Source: Anagrus nilaparvatae
Lineage: Eukaryota; Arthropoda; Insecta; Hymenoptera; Mymaridae
Direction of reading: 5' to 3'
Length of the DNA stretch: 64,000 nt
Assembly (NCBI GenBank): GCA_022575985.1
Contig: JAKSXM010000107.1
Span: 2,542,001 to 2,606,000 of the forward strand
This document shows positions 45,584-57,313 of this stretch, in pieces (the first letter of the stretch is position 1; every line of letters starts with the position of its first letter). The position numbers and the translations under genes were made by a program. Below the pieces are notes generated by a model. That model ran no database searches and was not told where the DNA came from. It was given only the letters and a program-made list of their open reading frames with translations.

Positions 45584-46259
45584 GTAATTTTTTGGAATTG
45601 ATACTTAATTTTTTCAAAATTTTTATTATCTAAATTAAAAAAAAAGAAAAATAAAAAAAATTGCAATATTTTTTTGGTGTAATACCTCTTTTAATTCTAT
45701 GAAAGTACTAATATTTTAAAATATTGTAACCAGTGATATTCCAAAACAATTTATTATCGAACGAATACCTAACTTTTTTTTCCAAAAATTTTTTTATTAA
45801 AAATACTTTCTTTTTTTTTTAATTTGGATGCAATACCTCATTTATTTCCATGAAAGTACTTATACTTGAAAGTATGGTTTTTACTCGATATCTTGAATCT
45901 GATAATTAATTTTTTGAAAATTTTTTTCTCTAAAATCTTCGTTACAAAAAAATACATAAAACATCAAATTTATTTTTCGTATTTGACATATCTAATTTAT
46001 TTTAATGAGAGTACAAGTTTTAAAAATTTAGTTTATAGTAATTTTTTGTATCCGATCACAATTTTTTTTTTTATTTTGATATAAATTATAACACACAAGA
46101 AAGAATGATGGAAATCTTGCCTCTTTTTGACTTCCTCGGATTATTTTGTTCGTTGCTATGTTTATTTATGTATGCAGCTTAATGAAATTATAAACAATAA
46201 TAAACAGCCTAAAAATATTAAATGGTTATGTTTGCATTTTAAAATTACGATTTAAAAGT

Positions 46260-46440
46260 TATATTGGCATTTTTTAAAGAATCAAACAATTTATAGAATT
46301 AAATAATTTATTATTTTGTGATTAATAGAAATAATATAAATAATGTTAAAATCTTGAAGCAATTAATGTGGCTATTTTTTTTATTACAAAATATTATTAT
46401 TATTATTATTATCATTGTTGCGGAAGATTGGTCAAATGCA
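46260..46440 (+). repeat. Dispersed repeat D, copy 2
   Basis: Matches 33150-33325 in order (AAACAATTTATA, AATAATGTTAAAATCTTGAAG, GTTGCGGAAGATT); an ATT run (46386-46412) differs in length. Confidence 0.6.
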
Positions 46441-46982
46441 AGGAGTACACTGAGAAAATAAATTATAAGAAATTATTATAAATTCTGGTAAAAACTCCTA
46501 TCTTTTTATAATAATTGAGCGAATATTTGTAATTTTCGCATCGTTACCAACCATTTCTTTTATAAAAAAAAATAAAATTAGCTTTTTTTATATTTCTCTC
46601 TTTTTAATTATGCAAAAATGATTTAAAATCCATTAACGCCGGCGCGACCAATCCATGGACGCTAGAATTTTCACTTTAATAACAAAATGATCTTAATAAT
46701 CTACTTTACCAGCTACTAAAAACGAAAAATATATGTATAATTGCATGCTTGTAATCAATAATATTTTTTGTAAATTAAGATTACAGCCCATTGTTTGAGG
46801 AACCTCAGTGCCAGCTAGTTGGCAGGGTATTTTAAAAAATTTTTTACTGTGTACTTTTTTTAAACAAAATTTTTCACGCCAACCGCGTCTCAATCGGATG
46901 ATTCCTCGGATGATTCAGTTCGGAGATATCAATTTAAAAAAAAATAATTATTTTGAATTTGTCTCCAATTGTAAATATTATA
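46441..46982. other. AT-rich stretch left of the Penelope-like element
   Basis: No gene. 46800-46850 (GCCAGCTAGTTGGCAG) has a distant look-alike at 55040-55060. A short minus frame at 46693-46893 has no motif. Confidence 0.4.
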
Positions 46983-47055
46983 AATAAAACACTTTAATAT
47001 TTTTATGTAAATATCTTTTATTGTTCCTTCTTTTTACAATTTAATCATTTTGTTA

Positions 47056-47099
47056 AAAAACGACGCGTTTCGGAAAGTTAACTTTCCATCCTCAGGTTT
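47056..47099 (-). ncRNA. Hammerhead-ribozyme-like motif, minus copy
   Basis: On the minus strand: AAAC, then the core CTGAGGA, a GGAAAG/CTTTCC hairpin with TTAA loop, GAA, the self-complementary ACGCGT, then C and GTTT, which pairs with AAAC. This is the hammerhead order (stem I, CUGANGA, stem II, GAA, short stem III, cleavage C). One extra U stands beside stem II. Penelope-like elements are known to carry minimal hammerheads; activity here is unproven. Confidence 0.55.
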
Positions 47100-47386
47100 A
47101 TCTCAATTAATGAGAAAAATAAAATTATATTAAAACACTTTTTGAACATAGTTTACGTCAATGTTGCATGGTCGAGCAACTGTATAATACTAATTTTATT
47201 TAATATTTCTATAAAATCTAACGTGTATTATTTAAAAGATAAGAAAATAATGACAATTTAATACATAATAATAATACAATAAATATCTTATATTGTGTGT
47301 GTGAATAATTTCTATTATAGATATGATTACAAAACCTGTTTTAGAGTTATTTAAAGTTTAAAGGGAAATATATGGATTTTTAAATT

Positions 47387-48886
47387 TTATAATAATTTGT
47401 CGTATAAAATATTTTTATTGAACATCAATTTATCGTTAAGCATGTTATCTTTGTCTATTTTTGTATTTTTATATATTTCGAATTCTTCTAAAGTATCCAT
47501 ATATTTTCCTTTCTTACAAAAATGTATAGGTGTTAAATGTTTGTAAATGTCCTTACAATCATGATTTTCATTGATCAGGTGCATTCCAAAGTTAGTATTT
47601 TTACTGAGGTCTGATGTTATTTTTGGCTTGTGTTCAACGAACCTTTAAGAAAAACTACGACCTGTTTGGCCAATGTAATATTTATTACAGTAAAGACAAT
47701 TAATTTTGTATACACCTGATTCATGAATAAAATCTGTTTCGTTTTTCTTTCTTTTCTTTTTAAAATTAAGATGTTTTTTCAATTTGTTGTTAGTTCTAAA
47801 ACCTATACGTATATCGTATTTTTTTGTGACATTGCTTAAAATGTTTGATGTTTCTGTAGTGTATAATGAGCCTATGTATTTTGTTTTGCATGAGTTTTGT
47901 GATGTGGCATTTGAATTATTATTTTTGTTTTTGTGTTTATCTATTAGTTGGTTTATTAATTTGATATTATAACCGTTATTTTTAGCAATCTGTTTGATTA
48001 TATTGATTTCATGATTAAAATCTTCAATCACCATGGGTATTGACAAAGCTCTATGAATTAGTGAATTGAAAACTGCTAGTTTTTGGTTTTTGGGGTGATG
48101 TGAGTCATTGTGTATTACAGTGTCAGTGGTTGTGGGTTTTCTATAAATGGTATTTTTTGTAATTTTAATATCTAGAAAATTTATTGAATTGTCTGTCTCT
48201 ATTTCACTTGTAAATTGGATTTTTTTATTAAATTTATTTATGTAATTTTTAAAACTTTCTGTTTGTCTAGTTGTGCCATTGTATATTATAAAAATGTCAT
48301 CAACATATCTGTTGTAACTAATTATGTTTTTTTGGTGTGGATTTGTATTTGTAAAAACGTTTGTATTTTCAAAGTTATTTATGTATAAATCAGCTAAGAG
48401 ACAGCTTAATGGATTACCCATGGCTAATCCATCTTTTTGTAGAAAGTATTCGTTATTGAACGTAAAGTAATTCTGTTTTAAGATAATTTTAGTTATTTTT
48501 ATTAATTCATCTATTTTGGTTTTATTTAAAATTTTTGAAGATTCTAATCTTGATTTTAGTATTTTAAGAGCCTCATCTATTGGTATGTTTGTGTACATGT
48601 TGCTTATGTCAAATATGGTTAACTTGTAATTAAAATTAATTTTTTGATTTTTGATGTTATTAATAAATTCTATGTTATTTTTAATACTATAATTACTTTG
48701 TTTATCTATTTTTAAACTATTAACTATTATTCTATGAATGAATTGTGCTATTTTATAACTAGGTGCTGTTTTGTAGTTTATAAGAGGTCTGATAGGTTTA
48801 TTATTTTTATGTAATTTAATCAGTCCATTAATAATAAACCTATCAGACCTCTTATAAAACCCACAACCACTGACACTGTAATACAC
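47387..48886 (-). pseudogene. Penelope-like RT + GIY-YIG endonuclease, frameshifted
   Basis: Frame 48886-47645 (413 codons) holds the RT: GLIKLHKNNKPIRP (21-34), FDISNMYTNIP with D93, GLAMGNPLS (153-161), RYVDDIF with the catalytic pair D196/D197, and FLDIKI (237-242). The endonuclease follows: GVYKI at 391, a CxxC pair (C397, C400) and YYIGQTGR at 403. Reading then shifts by one base near 47645 and goes on in another frame through RFVEHK to 47387 (stop). The first ~18 residues come from the head-to-head joint and are not native, so the true N-terminus is missing. Penelope-like elements encode RT and endonuclease in one protein that nicks target DNA and primes cDNA synthesis in the nucleus. 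Dead because of truncation and frameshift. Confidence 0.9.
48773..48861. repeat. Hairpin at the Penelope-like head-to-head joint
   Basis: GTTTATAAGAGGTCTGATAG (48773) and its inverse at ~48842-48861 are separated by ~30 bases. The plus copy runs from here straight into AAACCCACAACC, in frame, skipping the RT core. Confidence 0.85.
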
Positions 48887-49609
48887 AATGACTCACATCA
48901 CCCCAAAAACCAAAAACTAGCAGCTTTCAATTCACTAATTCATAGAGCTTTGTCAATACCCATGGTGATTGAAGATTTTAATCATGAAATCAATATAATC
49001 AAACAGATTGCTAAAAATAACGGTTATAATATCAAATTAATAAACCAACTAATAGATAAACACAAAAACAAAAATAATAATTCAAATGCCACATCACAAA
49101 ACTCATGCAAAACAAAATACATAGGCTCATTATACACTACAGAAACATCAAACATTTTAAGCAATGTCACAAAAAAATACGATATACGTATAGGTTTTAG
49201 AACTAACAACAAATTGAAAAAACATCTTAATTTTAAAAAGAAAAGAAAGAAAAACGAAACAGATTTTATTCATGAATCAGGTGTATACAAAATTAATTGT
49301 CTTTACTGTAATAAATATTACATTGGCCAAACAGGTCGTAGTTTTTCTTAAAGGTTCGTTGAACACAAGCCAAAAATAACATCAGACCTCAGTAAAAATA
49401 CTAACTTTGGAATGCACCTGATCAATGAAAATCATGATTGTAAGGACATTTACAAACATTTAACACCTATACATTTTTGTAAGAAAGGAAAATATATGGA
49501 TACTTTAGAAGAATTCGAAATATATAAAAATACAAAAATAGACAAAGATAACATGCTTAACGATAAATTGATGTTCAATAAAAATATTTTATACGACAAA
49601 TTATTATAA
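48830..49609 (+). pseudogene. Penelope-like endonuclease fragment, plus copy
   Basis: Open from about 48838, the frame reads NKPIRPLI and then continues in frame with KPTTTDTVIHND, so ~215 residues of RT (motif A to FLDI) are deleted. The rest matches the minus copy almost residue for residue, including the CxxC pair and YYIGQTGR, and breaks at the same base (near 49351), continuing at 49352-49609 in a shifted frame. An ATG at 48950 is internal. The shared frameshift means the two copies descend from one already broken template. It cannot code for an active protein. Confidence 0.88.
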
Positions 49610-49896
49610 AATTTAAAAATCCATATATTTCCCTTTAAACTTTAAATAACTCTAAAACAGGTTTTGTAATCATATCTATAATAGAAATTATTCACACACA
49701 CAATATAAGATATTTATTGTATTATTATTATGTATTAAATTGTCATTATTTTCTTATCTTTTAAATAATACACGTTAGATTTTATAGAAATATTAAATAA
49801 AATTAGTATTATACAGTTGCTCGACCATGCAACATTGACGTAAACTATGTTCAAAAAGTGTTTTAATATAATTTTATTTTTCTCATTAATTGAGAT

Positions 49897-49940
49897 AAAC
49901 CTGAGGATGGAAAGTTAACTTTCCGAAACGCGTCGTTTTT
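49897..49940 (+). ncRNA. Hammerhead-ribozyme-like motif, plus copy
   Basis: Same sequence as 47056-47099: AAAC (49897-49900), CTGAGGA (49901-49907), hairpin 49909-49924, GAA (49925-49927), ACGCGT (49928-49933), C (49934) as expected cleavage base, GTTT. It lies ~290 bases after the endonuclease stop, in sense orientation. Confidence 0.55.
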
Positions 49941-50014
49941 TAACAAAATGATTAAATTGTAAAAAGAAGGAACAATAAAAGATATTTACATAAAAATATT
50001 AAAGTGTTTTATTT

Positions 50015-51070
50015 AAAAAAAAAACGTTTTAACCTCCCCCGGTGAATGCCGGAAGTGGGGGGGGGGGGGTGTTGTCCCTTGGAATGTTATTTTTTATCAT
50101 AAACCATCAAATTGAGTCAAAAAAATGTGAAAAATATACTGGAGCCGGAAACCATACCTTATTTCGCAGTAGTCTTTTAAATTTTAAAATTGAAAATTTA
50201 ATATATTATTTTAAAAAATTTTTAATTTTTTAAATGATACTAAATTAATCGGGAAATTGTTTGAAATTTCGCTATTTTAACATAAAAACATAATTAACAT
50301 ATAATGCATGTAATATTACTTTTGAGTGCAATTTTGAAATGAAATCTTTGAAATTAGGTGTTAGGCTCAAATTCCGGATCTGAACCTCGAAATCGATAAT
50401 TTAAGTTATTTCAAACATTTAAAAAATGATTTACAGTTTTTGAATCCGTTGTTTATGATTCTGAAATGAGATTTTTGATTTGACCAAAGAAAGCTTGTAA
50501 TTCTGTGTAAAAATGCTTGAAATAGCTTAAACTACCAATTATTAGTTTAAAAACTAAGTGCAAGTAAGGTATAGGAATCCCATATATTTATAAGAAGTTT
50601 ATTCTAAGCGGTTAATTTAATAAATCTGATTTCAGAATCGTAATCAGAGATCCCAAAAACCTTAGAAAAATACCAAAAGTAGGTTCAATCCGCAATATTT
50701 TTCAAAAATTTAAATTTTTAAAAAATTTTTCAATTTTGCGATATAGCATTAAATACTCAAAACTAGCCATTGAAAAATGGACGAAACTTTCAAAATCGTT
50801 GTTAGCGGACAAAAACACATGGGATATATTGAGACGGATTCAATTTTTGAACAATTTTAGCATTTCCGGTGCTTTTAGTCACTTTTAGAATTTATCAATT
50901 TAGGTCCTTGAAGGAAATTCAGGCCCCGAGCTAGAAAGATATTTTTTTCCTTGTTTATTATATACTTTTAAAGTTTTAGAAATCAATTTTAGAAATAATG
51001 CTTAAGCATTATTAAAAGATTTCTACATTAAAACTTTTTAAATATTTCGCGCAATAGTATATTTACAGCT
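50015..51070. other. AT-rich stretch with nothing recognised
   Basis: A 13-G run lies at 50057-50069. The frame at 50042-50233 starts in this run and is not credible. Confidence 0.45.
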
Positions 51071-51240
51071 CGTGTCTAGAAAAGTAAAGAATTGTCCAAA
51101 TCGCACGTAATTTACATTCCGAGGCGAAGCCGAGGATAGTAAAGTGCGATTTGGAGCATTATATTTATGGGCAAGGGCCGTATAAAATTTTTCTGCGGCA
51201 GTAGCAAACTTTCGTGGCTACTGTACAGAAAAGAAAATTT
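51071..51240 (+). repeat. MITE with GAGGCGAAGCCGAGG centre, copy 1
   Basis: CGTGTCTAGAAAAGTAAAG...TTTATGGGCAAGGG forms imperfect TIRs around the palindrome GAGGCGAAGCCGAGG. Homologous to 56633-56800, and similarity continues beyond the TIRs (TTTTTCTNCGNCAGT). Confidence 0.65.
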
Positions 51241-51349
51241 TCTTTATTTGCGAGTTTAATTATAATAAGTAACGTTAATTAAAATAAGCAAATAATTATA
51301 ACATAAGGCTTTTCGATATGACGTTGCACCCTCCCCTTTTAAAGTAACT

Positions 51350-53274
51350 GGATCAAAACAAATATATAGTATAACGTGCGTTGCCATATAGTACTCGTTA
51401 ATTTTTTTTATTTTATTTAAAAAATTTAAAGAAAGTAATAATTATTTCAAAAAAAATTTATTTTTGGGTGAATAAGATCCTATAAAACAAATTTTAAATA
51501 TAATTTTGAAATTATTTTAATTATATATTGGTGTTTTTCTTCAATATTTAAAATAGCGATCCACTGTGGTCGAAATTTTCATCTAAATTATAACATAAAA
51601 ATGAAACTTTATATAAATTATTTATCTTATATTAATAAAAATATAATAATTTGAGCTTACCTTATTAGATTATAATATATTTTATTTTTATTATTATTTC
51701 ATTCATTTTCGGGCCAAAAAATATCCTACAACATCCTAAATAGTTGATGTAAATTATTAATGTTTTTGGACAAAAAAATTAATTTTTTTCAATAAAAATA
51801 ATTTTTTTCTTCAAACAATGAATAGCCAAAGAAAAAATACCCCAGAATTAACGAAAACTTTTCTTTTTTTGACGAATAGGAACCGATTTACATATAGATA
51901 AAGTTTGTATTGCGGTAGTTCTTAGCTATTTTTACTCAAGTCTGAGGTCGATGTTTTGGATTTGAAGAATATCGATTGAATTGTGTTTGGTATGTAAAAA
52001 TATGATTACTGGCCAATTTTTAAGGCTCTAGGTGGCTTATGGCTTGGTTGCGTTTTGTCAGCTATTTTTCCAATTTTGATTTTTTTCGAATTTTATTCTC
52101 AGCCACCCGTTTGTTTTTTATTTTCTGGAAGCCCTAAATAACCCTAAAAAATATTTTCTATAGAAAAGTAGGTAGTAAAAATTCTCAACCAATCCTAATC
52201 TGAGCATATTTTTTCGGAAAAACTTCGAAAAGCCGGAAAATCGGAAAACTAAAGGAAACTTTTAAATACAAATTTCTCAAAAAGCGTCGCACTTTTTTTA
52301 ATTAAAAAAAATTTTTTTTTTAAATATCGTTTTCCATACTTTTCATGCTAGTAAACTCTTTTTTTGTCACATTTGCCCATTTGAAAATCTGACTTGATTT
52401 TCGATTTCCCCGGGAAATTTTACATTGAAAAACTTTCTGGGTAAAATTTTAGAGGCGCTGTGACGCTGTAAAAAAAAGAAAAACCAAGTAACCAACTAGC
52501 TGGCCCTAAGGTTCCCCTCAAATAATGAGCTTAATACATCAATATGCCACTGATATCACCGATTACAACCATGCAATCATACATACATTTCTCTCTTAAT
52601 TCCATAATAATTTTGAAATATCACCGGTTACAATATTTTCAGATATTAGTATCCAAAAAAGAGATTTTTTTTTTTAATTATGGTATTTTTTCCCGAGGAA
52701 TCCGATGCTCTAATTTGATTTTCTATAAAAAGTCTATTGGTCAAAAATCTTCTGAAATGAAAAGTTTTCGTTAATTCTGGGGTAATTTTTCTTTGGCTAT
52801 TCATTATTGTTTGAAGAAAAAAATTATTTTTATTGAAAAAAATTAATTTTTTTATCCAAAAACATTAATAATTTACATCAACTATTTAGGATGTTGTAGG
52901 ATATTTTTTGGCCCGAAAATGAATGAAATAATAATAAAAATAAAATATATTATAATCTAATAAGGTAAGCTCAAATTATTATATTTTTATTAATATAAGA
53001 TAAATAATTTATATAAAGTTTCATTTTTATGTTATAATTTAGATGAAAATTTCGACCACAATGGATCGCTATTTTAAATATTGAAGAAAAACACCAATAT
53101 ATAATTAAAATAATTTCAAAATTATATTTAAAATTTGTTTTATAGGATCTTATTCACCCAAAAATAAATTTTTTTTGAAATAATTATTACTTTCTTTAAA
53201 TTTTTTAAATAAAATAAAAAAAATTAACGAGTACTATATGGCAACGCACGTTATACTATATATTTGTTTTGATC
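51350..53274. repeat. 1.9-kb palindrome
   Basis: Left arm 51350-51863 and right arm 52753-53274 are inverted copies with few differences (GGATCAAAACAAATATATAG, GAGTACTATATGGCAACG, CGATCCACTGTGGTCG-type blocks). The centre holds a half copy of foldback P (51911-52500) and an inverted satellite fragment (52525-52690). No gene; 52544-52774 is a chance frame. Confidence 0.88.
51911..52500 (+). repeat. Half copy of foldback P
   Basis: GCGGTAGTTCTTAGCTATTT, GGTCGATGTTTTGGATTTG, CAGCCACCCGTTTG and AAGTAACCAACTAG follow the left arm of 39457-40830. The right arm is replaced by satellite-derived sequence. Confidence 0.75.
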
Positions 53275-56220
53275 CGGCTTTCTCAGCGAGAAAAGGATAG
53301 AGCTATTTTGAACGTCATATGCGAAGAGGCTTATAGAGGTAAAGAGGTAAACAATACATACATACATACATACATAATATGTATATATATATAAATTCTC
53401 TTGTTATGTTTTCAAAGATAAACAATAATGCGTATGAAATAATATTTTATGATGTCATTACAATAAGTATATTTATTTACTAGAATTTTGTAATAGAATT
53501 AGAAAATTAAAACTAAGTAATTAAGTACAGCTAATCAAGTAAATTAGCTAGTAGAAAGTATAATAATGTAGAATAAAGTAATTAAAGTAAAGTAAAATAT
53601 AGTATAAAAATTTGAGTATTTCTGGTACAAATTAGGGTCTAACGATAGTAAATAATTACATATTAATACAAATAATATTGTTTGTTTGTTGCTAATAATT
53701 TATTTTAATTAATAATTGCTAATAATTTATTTAATTTATTTTATTTAAATATAAGGAATTTGAGCAGACCAGTGACGTATTAAGAAAAAAGGCTATAGCT
53801 ATCTTAGACTGGATGCTATCTGTGTAAGTATTGGGGGAACTTTATAATGCATATAAAATCTCTAATATAAGCTATATGTATCGTTTTTTGTATAATCACA
53901 ATTTATGTTCTTTGTTGACAATTATTTTCTTCTTTACTTTAAGGGGGCCGAACATGGATACACAATGGGGCCAAAGGCCAATAAGTAATAAGAGCTATAA
54001 AATCAACACTACTTGAAAACCGTTTAATATGCAGTACCAAGCATAACTTATATTTATATATTAAATATTAAATATCAGCTATTTTCTCAATTAACTTGTA
54101 AAAAGAATAATAATAACAATAATAAAAACATAATAAAATTTTTTTCAACCTTATGTTGGACCAATAACAAATCTTTTCGATTTATAACTATAAACTCATT
54201 AGATACGTGGATATAATCTATATCTCTTTATTCTATAATATGTTTATAGTGCTATATAAATTTTTGAAGTTAAATAATTTTTTGTTTTTGTTTTAAAGAA
54301 AACTGTGGGACTTGCAAATAATTGAAACATTATAAAAATTGCGTATTTATTCAGGCGTATAATTCTACACATCGCAATTTAATTTACGTGGGGAAAAATA
54401 GGGATTACTACGTCAATTTTAGTAAATAGCTAATTATTATTATTATTACGAATCTTTTATAATAAAGCTATTCAAAGTTCTTCAGGGTCATAATTTAAGG
54501 AAATCAATTATAAGAGTTTTTTACTTTTCAGAATATATTTTTCTGAATATTATTTACTAATGATGCTTGGGTATTTTTTCTTGAGGAATTCGATGGAACA
54601 ATTTCAGTTTTTATCTGGGCATTTCATTTGCGAGAAAATCTATTTTTCTAAAATTTACTGATTTTTCCATATTTTATTTGCATTATGCATTTTGAATTAC
54701 TAATGAATTACAGATACAAAAATAAAAAGCTTATTGAACTACGGATAAAAAACGAAATAGTTCCATAGAATTCCACAGGAAAAAATACACAAGTGTCATT
54801 AGTAAATAATATTCAGAAAAATACAAAAATAATGACCCTGAAAAACGACAAAAATCGATTTTTCTCGTATAAGACGAGGTCAAAAGCAAAAAAAATGGTT
54901 TCATCGGATTTCTGGAGAAAAAAATATCAAGGAAAAGATCATTCAAAGATCATTCTTAGTTTTTCTTATGACAATATACCTTTTTAGGTAAAATAGACCA
55001 TTAAGAACATTTTGTTATTGCTAATGAGAAACCATAGTGCCAATTACTTGGCAGCGTTTTTTAACAAGTAATTTAAAATAAGAAAATACTTTCCATGACC
55101 TCCGTATGTTTTATACTATTAAAATTTTACTTGAGCATATTTCACTATGGCAAAACAAATCAACTCTGTGATTTGAGATTTATTTTTTTTTTCATCGTAC
55201 AATAGTAATTTTTTTATGGCATAAGTATACATTCACATTCAAGTATTTTTTTTTTCAGCTCATTAAATTCATCTCAATTTATTCATCTATTTTTAAAAAA
55301 TCAATAAATGAAAATTTTCTTTTACATATTTATTATTAAAATATTGTATTTTTGATACTTGAAATATTGATATTATAGGGTTTTTATTAAATTTGCTATT
55401 CTAGTAATATCATAATCACAATGGTAAATAAACTATCTTATTCCTTAAATCATGTTAAACGCATCAATAAATCTAATCTTTTCATTCTTTTCTCTGTTAC
55501 AATATATTCAGCTCAGTTTATTTTCAAAGTAGACTATAGTCAAATATAGTATATGTAAATATGTAAATATTAAGAGAAATAATATTATCAGAGATGAGTT
55601 CTCTGGTAGTATAATTAATATTATGTCAAAAGTGTATCTATAGATATACAGGTACATAAGTGTATCATAATATATACAGAAAAATCAATATTAATAGACA
55701 TTATATATTTTTTTTCGTAAAAATGATGTAATGACAAAGAAAATAATAAGCTAATTAATAATACAATTATTTTTAGACGAAAGAAGGTCAGTAGTTATAT
55801 TATCTTGTAAATGTTTATAGAAAAAATTTAACTCAAATAAAAAAAAGCGCAATTTATTTACATTAAAAGCATTTTTACTTTATTTTATAAAAACTGGTAA
55901 ATTTTATAAAGCAAAAAATGTTTTCTTTTAACTTTTTTTTAAAAATACATTATAATGTACTTGTGTAATTTTTCTATTAGCTTTATTACGATGTTAAAAG
56001 TATAAAAAGAAACTGATTTAATTATCTAAAAAACTTTCGCTTTTAAAATATAGTCGATTCTATATCTATTATCAGTTTAATTATTTACTTAAGTAAATTT
56101 ATAATTATTAAGTATTAAAGTGTTCAATTATGTAATTAATGTACATAAAATAACAAAGAAAAGATAGCTATTACAATTTTTTTTCCACTTCCAATAATTT
56201 TCCAATCATTTTTATTCTAA
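53275..56220. other. AT-rich stretch, microsatellites only
   Basis: (TACA)n at about 53353-53376, loose AAGTAATTA repeats at 53500-53600. Short frames (53831-54016, 54731-54987) show no motif. No element ends identified. Confidence 0.45.
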
Positions 56221-56224
56221 ATTA

Positions 56225-56345
56225 TTTTTTTTTTAAATAAATAGATAGATAGATAAACTTTATTTGTCAAAAACAAAAGAGTAAAAAGTTGCAAAATTAT
56301 TGGCACTATACTGTTCCTCAAGCAATAACAAAATATTCTTAATGG
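56225..56345 (-). mobile_element. Probable LINE 3' end, minus strand
   Basis: Reading on the minus strand, TTTTTGACAAATAAAGTTTATC ends in (TATC)n, with AATAAA just before the tail. That is the look of a 5'-truncated non-LTR element; no coding part is left. Confidence 0.45.
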
Positions 56346-56632
56346 TCTTTTTCATCTAATTAAGTAGAATATCAAAAAAAACTAAAAACTATCTTTTCTT
56401 TGATATTGACATTTTAAACTTACATAGAAAAAATAATATTATTTTTGAATTGGAAAAATAATGATACAAACATTTTCACTATTTTAAATTTAAATCAATG
56501 ATATTCAGAAATAAATTATAATGAATATCTAAAAGCTAGAATTTCCATTGTAAAAAAATAAATTACTACGTGCAAAAAGAAAAAAATATAATCATGTTTT
56601 TTTTATTTTCTAACCCTAGTATATTACGATTC

Positions 56633-56800
56633 CGTGTCCAGAAAAGTAAATAATGGTCGAAATTGCACGTAAATTACCATACGAGGCGAAGCCGAGGTTG
56701 GTAAACTGCGATTGGGGTCATTATTTATTTATGGACAAGGGTCGTTTACGATTTTTCTTCGTCAGTGGCGAGAAAACGCGTTTTTCCAAATAATAAAGTA
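56633..56800 (+). repeat. MITE with GAGGCGAAGCCGAGG centre, copy 2
   Basis: CGTGTCCAGAAAAGTAAATA and inverse CCCTTGTCCATAAATAAATA are its TIRs. Partner of 51071-51240. Confidence 0.65.
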
Positions 56801-57060
56801 TCAGATTTTCCAAATAAGAAAGTATCAGATCTAAGAAATTAAGTAAAAATTATTTTTTTAAAATTAATACTTTCAGAGAAAAAAATTAGGTACTTCGTCC
56901 AAAAAGAAAAAAAAATTTTATAAATAATTATTGTTATTTTTGTTTATATTGCCCATTACTTTATAATTATAAATCTTGAAATTGTTATTTTGTAATGACC
57001 AAGGACTGGGCAAAAATGAAAAAACTTTTTTAGTTTTTATCACATGAACTGTATTAACAA

Positions 57061-57100
57061 TTTAGACGTTTCTCTTATTTATATGAGCCTCTTCAGTAAC
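57061..57100 (-). ncRNA. Hammerhead-like motif in the left terminal copy
   Basis: Minus strand: GTTA, CTGAAGA, weak hairpin, GAAACGTC. Core residues are conserved, but stem II is damaged by a substitution (ATAAG instead of ATGAG), so this copy is probably inactive. Confidence 0.4.
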
Positions 57101-57313
57101 TATAAATACATATAAAATATAAGAAAAAATTGAAAAAATTACAATACTTGTAAATATGATTTTTTTTTACATAGCCTGTATACCTTGAATTTGTATTAAA
57201 CATAAAATGTATTTGACTAGAAATCTATTATTTTTATATTCTATTGCACTTATTGTGCATTATAATATTTGTTGTTTTAATATTATTAACAATTGTAATA
57301 AAAAAATAATATC

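Larger units (their letters stand above)
42575..46080 (+). repeat. Satellite-like array, ~150-bp monomers in ~455-bp higher-order units
   Basis: Three diverged monomers alternate: one with GTAATACCTCATTTAATTCTATGAAAG, one with GTAATACCTCATTTATTTCCATGAAAG, one with GTACCTAATTTATTTCCATGGAAG (each shown here in abridged form). The first type occurs near 44550, 45004 and 45676 (with a partial at ~42575), giving a ~455-base unit between clean copies. The array is split by a palindrome at 43001-44545 and another at 45375-45583. The frame at 45866-46084 is a repeat translation. Fragments of the family also lie at 52525-52690, 56800-56925 and 58640-58720. Confidence 0.75.
46983..50014. mobile_element. 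Penelope-like element pair joined head to head
   Basis: Minus-strand copy 46983-48828 (RT plus GIY-YIG endonuclease) and plus-strand copy 48829-50014 (endonuclease part) are inverted to each other, so both outer ends are the 3' ends (AATAAAACACTTTAATATTT and inverse). The copies are nearly identical, and share one disabling frameshift. The RT core is missing from the plus copy. The joint is a ~29-base hairpin (48773-48861). Confidence 0.9.

Noticed and set aside
47784..47972. 62-codon frames antisense to the Penelope-like coding region (also 49024-49212)
   Set aside because: Shadow frames; their identity simply reflects the inverted duplication.
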